The translations under genes and the position numbers were made by a program. A DNA stretch of 14,621 bases from Spirochaetia bacterium. GTDB lineage: Bacteria; Spirochaetota; Spirochaetia; Treponematales; Breznakiellaceae. The notes below the pieces were generated by a model, which did not search any database, was not told the origin of the DNA, and saw only the letters and a program-made list of their open reading frames with translations. Numbering within the stretch: the stretch's first letter is position 1; each line of letters opens with the position of its first letter. Below are positions 13,720-14,621 of this stretch, piece after piece. Location of the stretch: assembly GCA_025997755.1 (NCBI GenBank), contig BNVA01000035.1, positions 1 through 14,621 of the forward strand. Reading direction: 5' to 3'.

Positions 13720-14621
13720 ATGAGTATAGGCGCTTTATTAACTGTATTTTTGGTACTTCTTATAGTCGGAGTACTGATTGGGCTTCCGATAGCACACGCA
13801 CTCCTTTTCTGCGCTGCCGGAGTTGCGCTTTGTTTGGGCGGTAATAATACAAAACCTTCAATATTTGCCTTGCAGCTAATGCGCGGCACAGATTCCGTCT
13901 CTATGATGGCTCTGCCGTTTTTTGTTGTTGCCGGAGAGCTTATGAACCGCGGCGGGCTTACCACACGGCTTATAGACTTTTGTAATCTGTTTGTCGGGCG
14001 TGTACGCGGCGGGTTAGGCTATGTAGTAATCTTTGCATGCCTTCTGTTTGCAAGTCTTGTAGGATCGGCGGTTGCGAGTACTGCTGCGTTAGGTGCAATT
14101 CTTATCCCTATGATGGCGGACAACGGCTATAACCGCGCAAAAGCTGCGGGTCTTGTCGCATCGGCAAACCTAGTAGCGCCCATCATGCCGCCTTCCGTTC
14201 CTATGATCATTTACGGTATAGCGGCAAGCGTTTCTATAAAAGACCTCTTTTTAGGCGGAATCGCGCCGGCAATCTACCTTACGGCGATAATGTGCGTGGT
14301 GTGGTTTATAGTATCAATGAAAGACGGCGTCCGCTCCAACGCTCCTAAACCCACTTTAAAAGAAGGCTTAAAAATCATTGTAGATGCAATCTGGGCATTG
14401 CTCCTGCCGTTATTTATAATCTTCGGCTTGCGCGGCGGCTGGTTTACCGCGACGGAAGCCGGCGTTATCTGCGTTGTATATGCAATCATCATCGGTATGT
14501 TTGTTTACCGTGAATTAACGTTAAAGGAACTCTTTAAAGCCTTTATTTCCGGCGCAAAAATGTCCGCCGTAGTCATGTTCCTTGCCGCCACCGCTATGGT
14601 TGCCGCACACTTCATGACGAT
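13720..14621 (+). CDS. dctM: TRAP transporter large permease subunit, DctM family (3' end outside window)
   Basis: The first 300 codons of the large permease, from ATG 13720 and open to the right edge; family members are about 425 residues, so roughly a third is missing. DctM forms the ion-coupled channel (often Na+) of the TRAP transporter. Visible motifs are LPFFVVAGELMNRGG (65-79), GSAVASTAALGAILIPMM (115-132) and the re-entrant hairpin signature APIMPPSVPMIIYG (153-166), followed by GGIAPAI. At least seven hydrophobic segments are seen. It begins one base after the dctQ stop, a typical DctQ-DctM arrangement. Whether other genes of the operon follow cannot be seen. Family call secure; substrate unknown. 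Confidence 0.95.
   Translation, partial: MSIGALLTVFLVLLIVGVLIGLPIAHALLFCAAGVALCLGGNNTKPSIFALQLMRGTDSVSMMALPFFVVAGELMNRGGLTTRLIDFCNLFVGRVRGGLGYVVIFACLLFASLVGSAVASTAALGAILIPMMADNGYNRAKAAGLVASANLVAPIMPPSVPMIIYGIAASVSIKDLFLGGIAPAIYLTAIMCVVWFIVSMKDGVRSNAPKPTLKEGLKIIVDAIWALLLPLFIIFGLRGGWFTATEAGVICVVYAIIIGMFVYRELTLKELFKAFISGAKMSAVVMFLAATAMVAAHFMT

Overview
The window looks like a stretch of spirochaete, most probably Treponema-like, chromosome. This is inferred from the gene mix: an IPT/TIG lipoprotein, a TRAP transporter with a periplasmic binding protein, a clostridial-type ferredoxin and a sensor-rich layout. No rRNA or other taxonomic marker is present. I see no phage genes, transposase, CRISPR array or tRNA.

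Layout. (1) 1-251, + strand: the end of an M23 (LytM/NlpD-like) peptidase that stops right after its LYGHL motif, before the second zinc motif, so it looks 3'-truncated. (2) 252-489: gene-free, with a cluster of CCACGAA-type repeats in both orientations and an intrinsic terminator. (3) 490-8797, - strand: a long co-directional block. Read in transcription order it is FMN riboswitch, ribD, ribE, ribBA, ribH (a full set for lumazine and riboflavin synthesis), then a duplicated DUF1538 membrane protein, a tandem PII-like protein, a CheY-like receiver protein and a lipoprotein with two IPT/TIG domains and a transglutaminase-like fold. A separately promoted ferredoxin follows. (4) 8798-9272: a divergent control region holding the riboswitch, its terminator/antiterminator switch and a candidate promoter. 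(5) 9273-14621, + strand: a hybrid histidine kinase (extracellular sensor, HisKA, HATPase, receiver, HPt), then a TRAP transporter dctP-dctQ-dctM. The last gene runs off the window.

How it works together. FMN should repress the riboflavin operon by transcription termination. There is no obvious terminator between ribH and the DUF1538 gene (27-base gap), so the DUF1538/PII pair could be partly under the same control. The DUF1538-PII pair is the least understood part and the best candidate for an undescribed system: a duplicated membrane protein next to a duplicated PII-type sensor, with the two genes overlapping. The hybrid kinase sits just upstream of the TRAP operon, whose promoter overlaps the kinase stop codon. 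A solute-sensing link between them is plausible but unproven. A large hairpin and a terminator-like hairpin between dctP and dctQ probably keep binding-protein expression above that of the membrane subunits.
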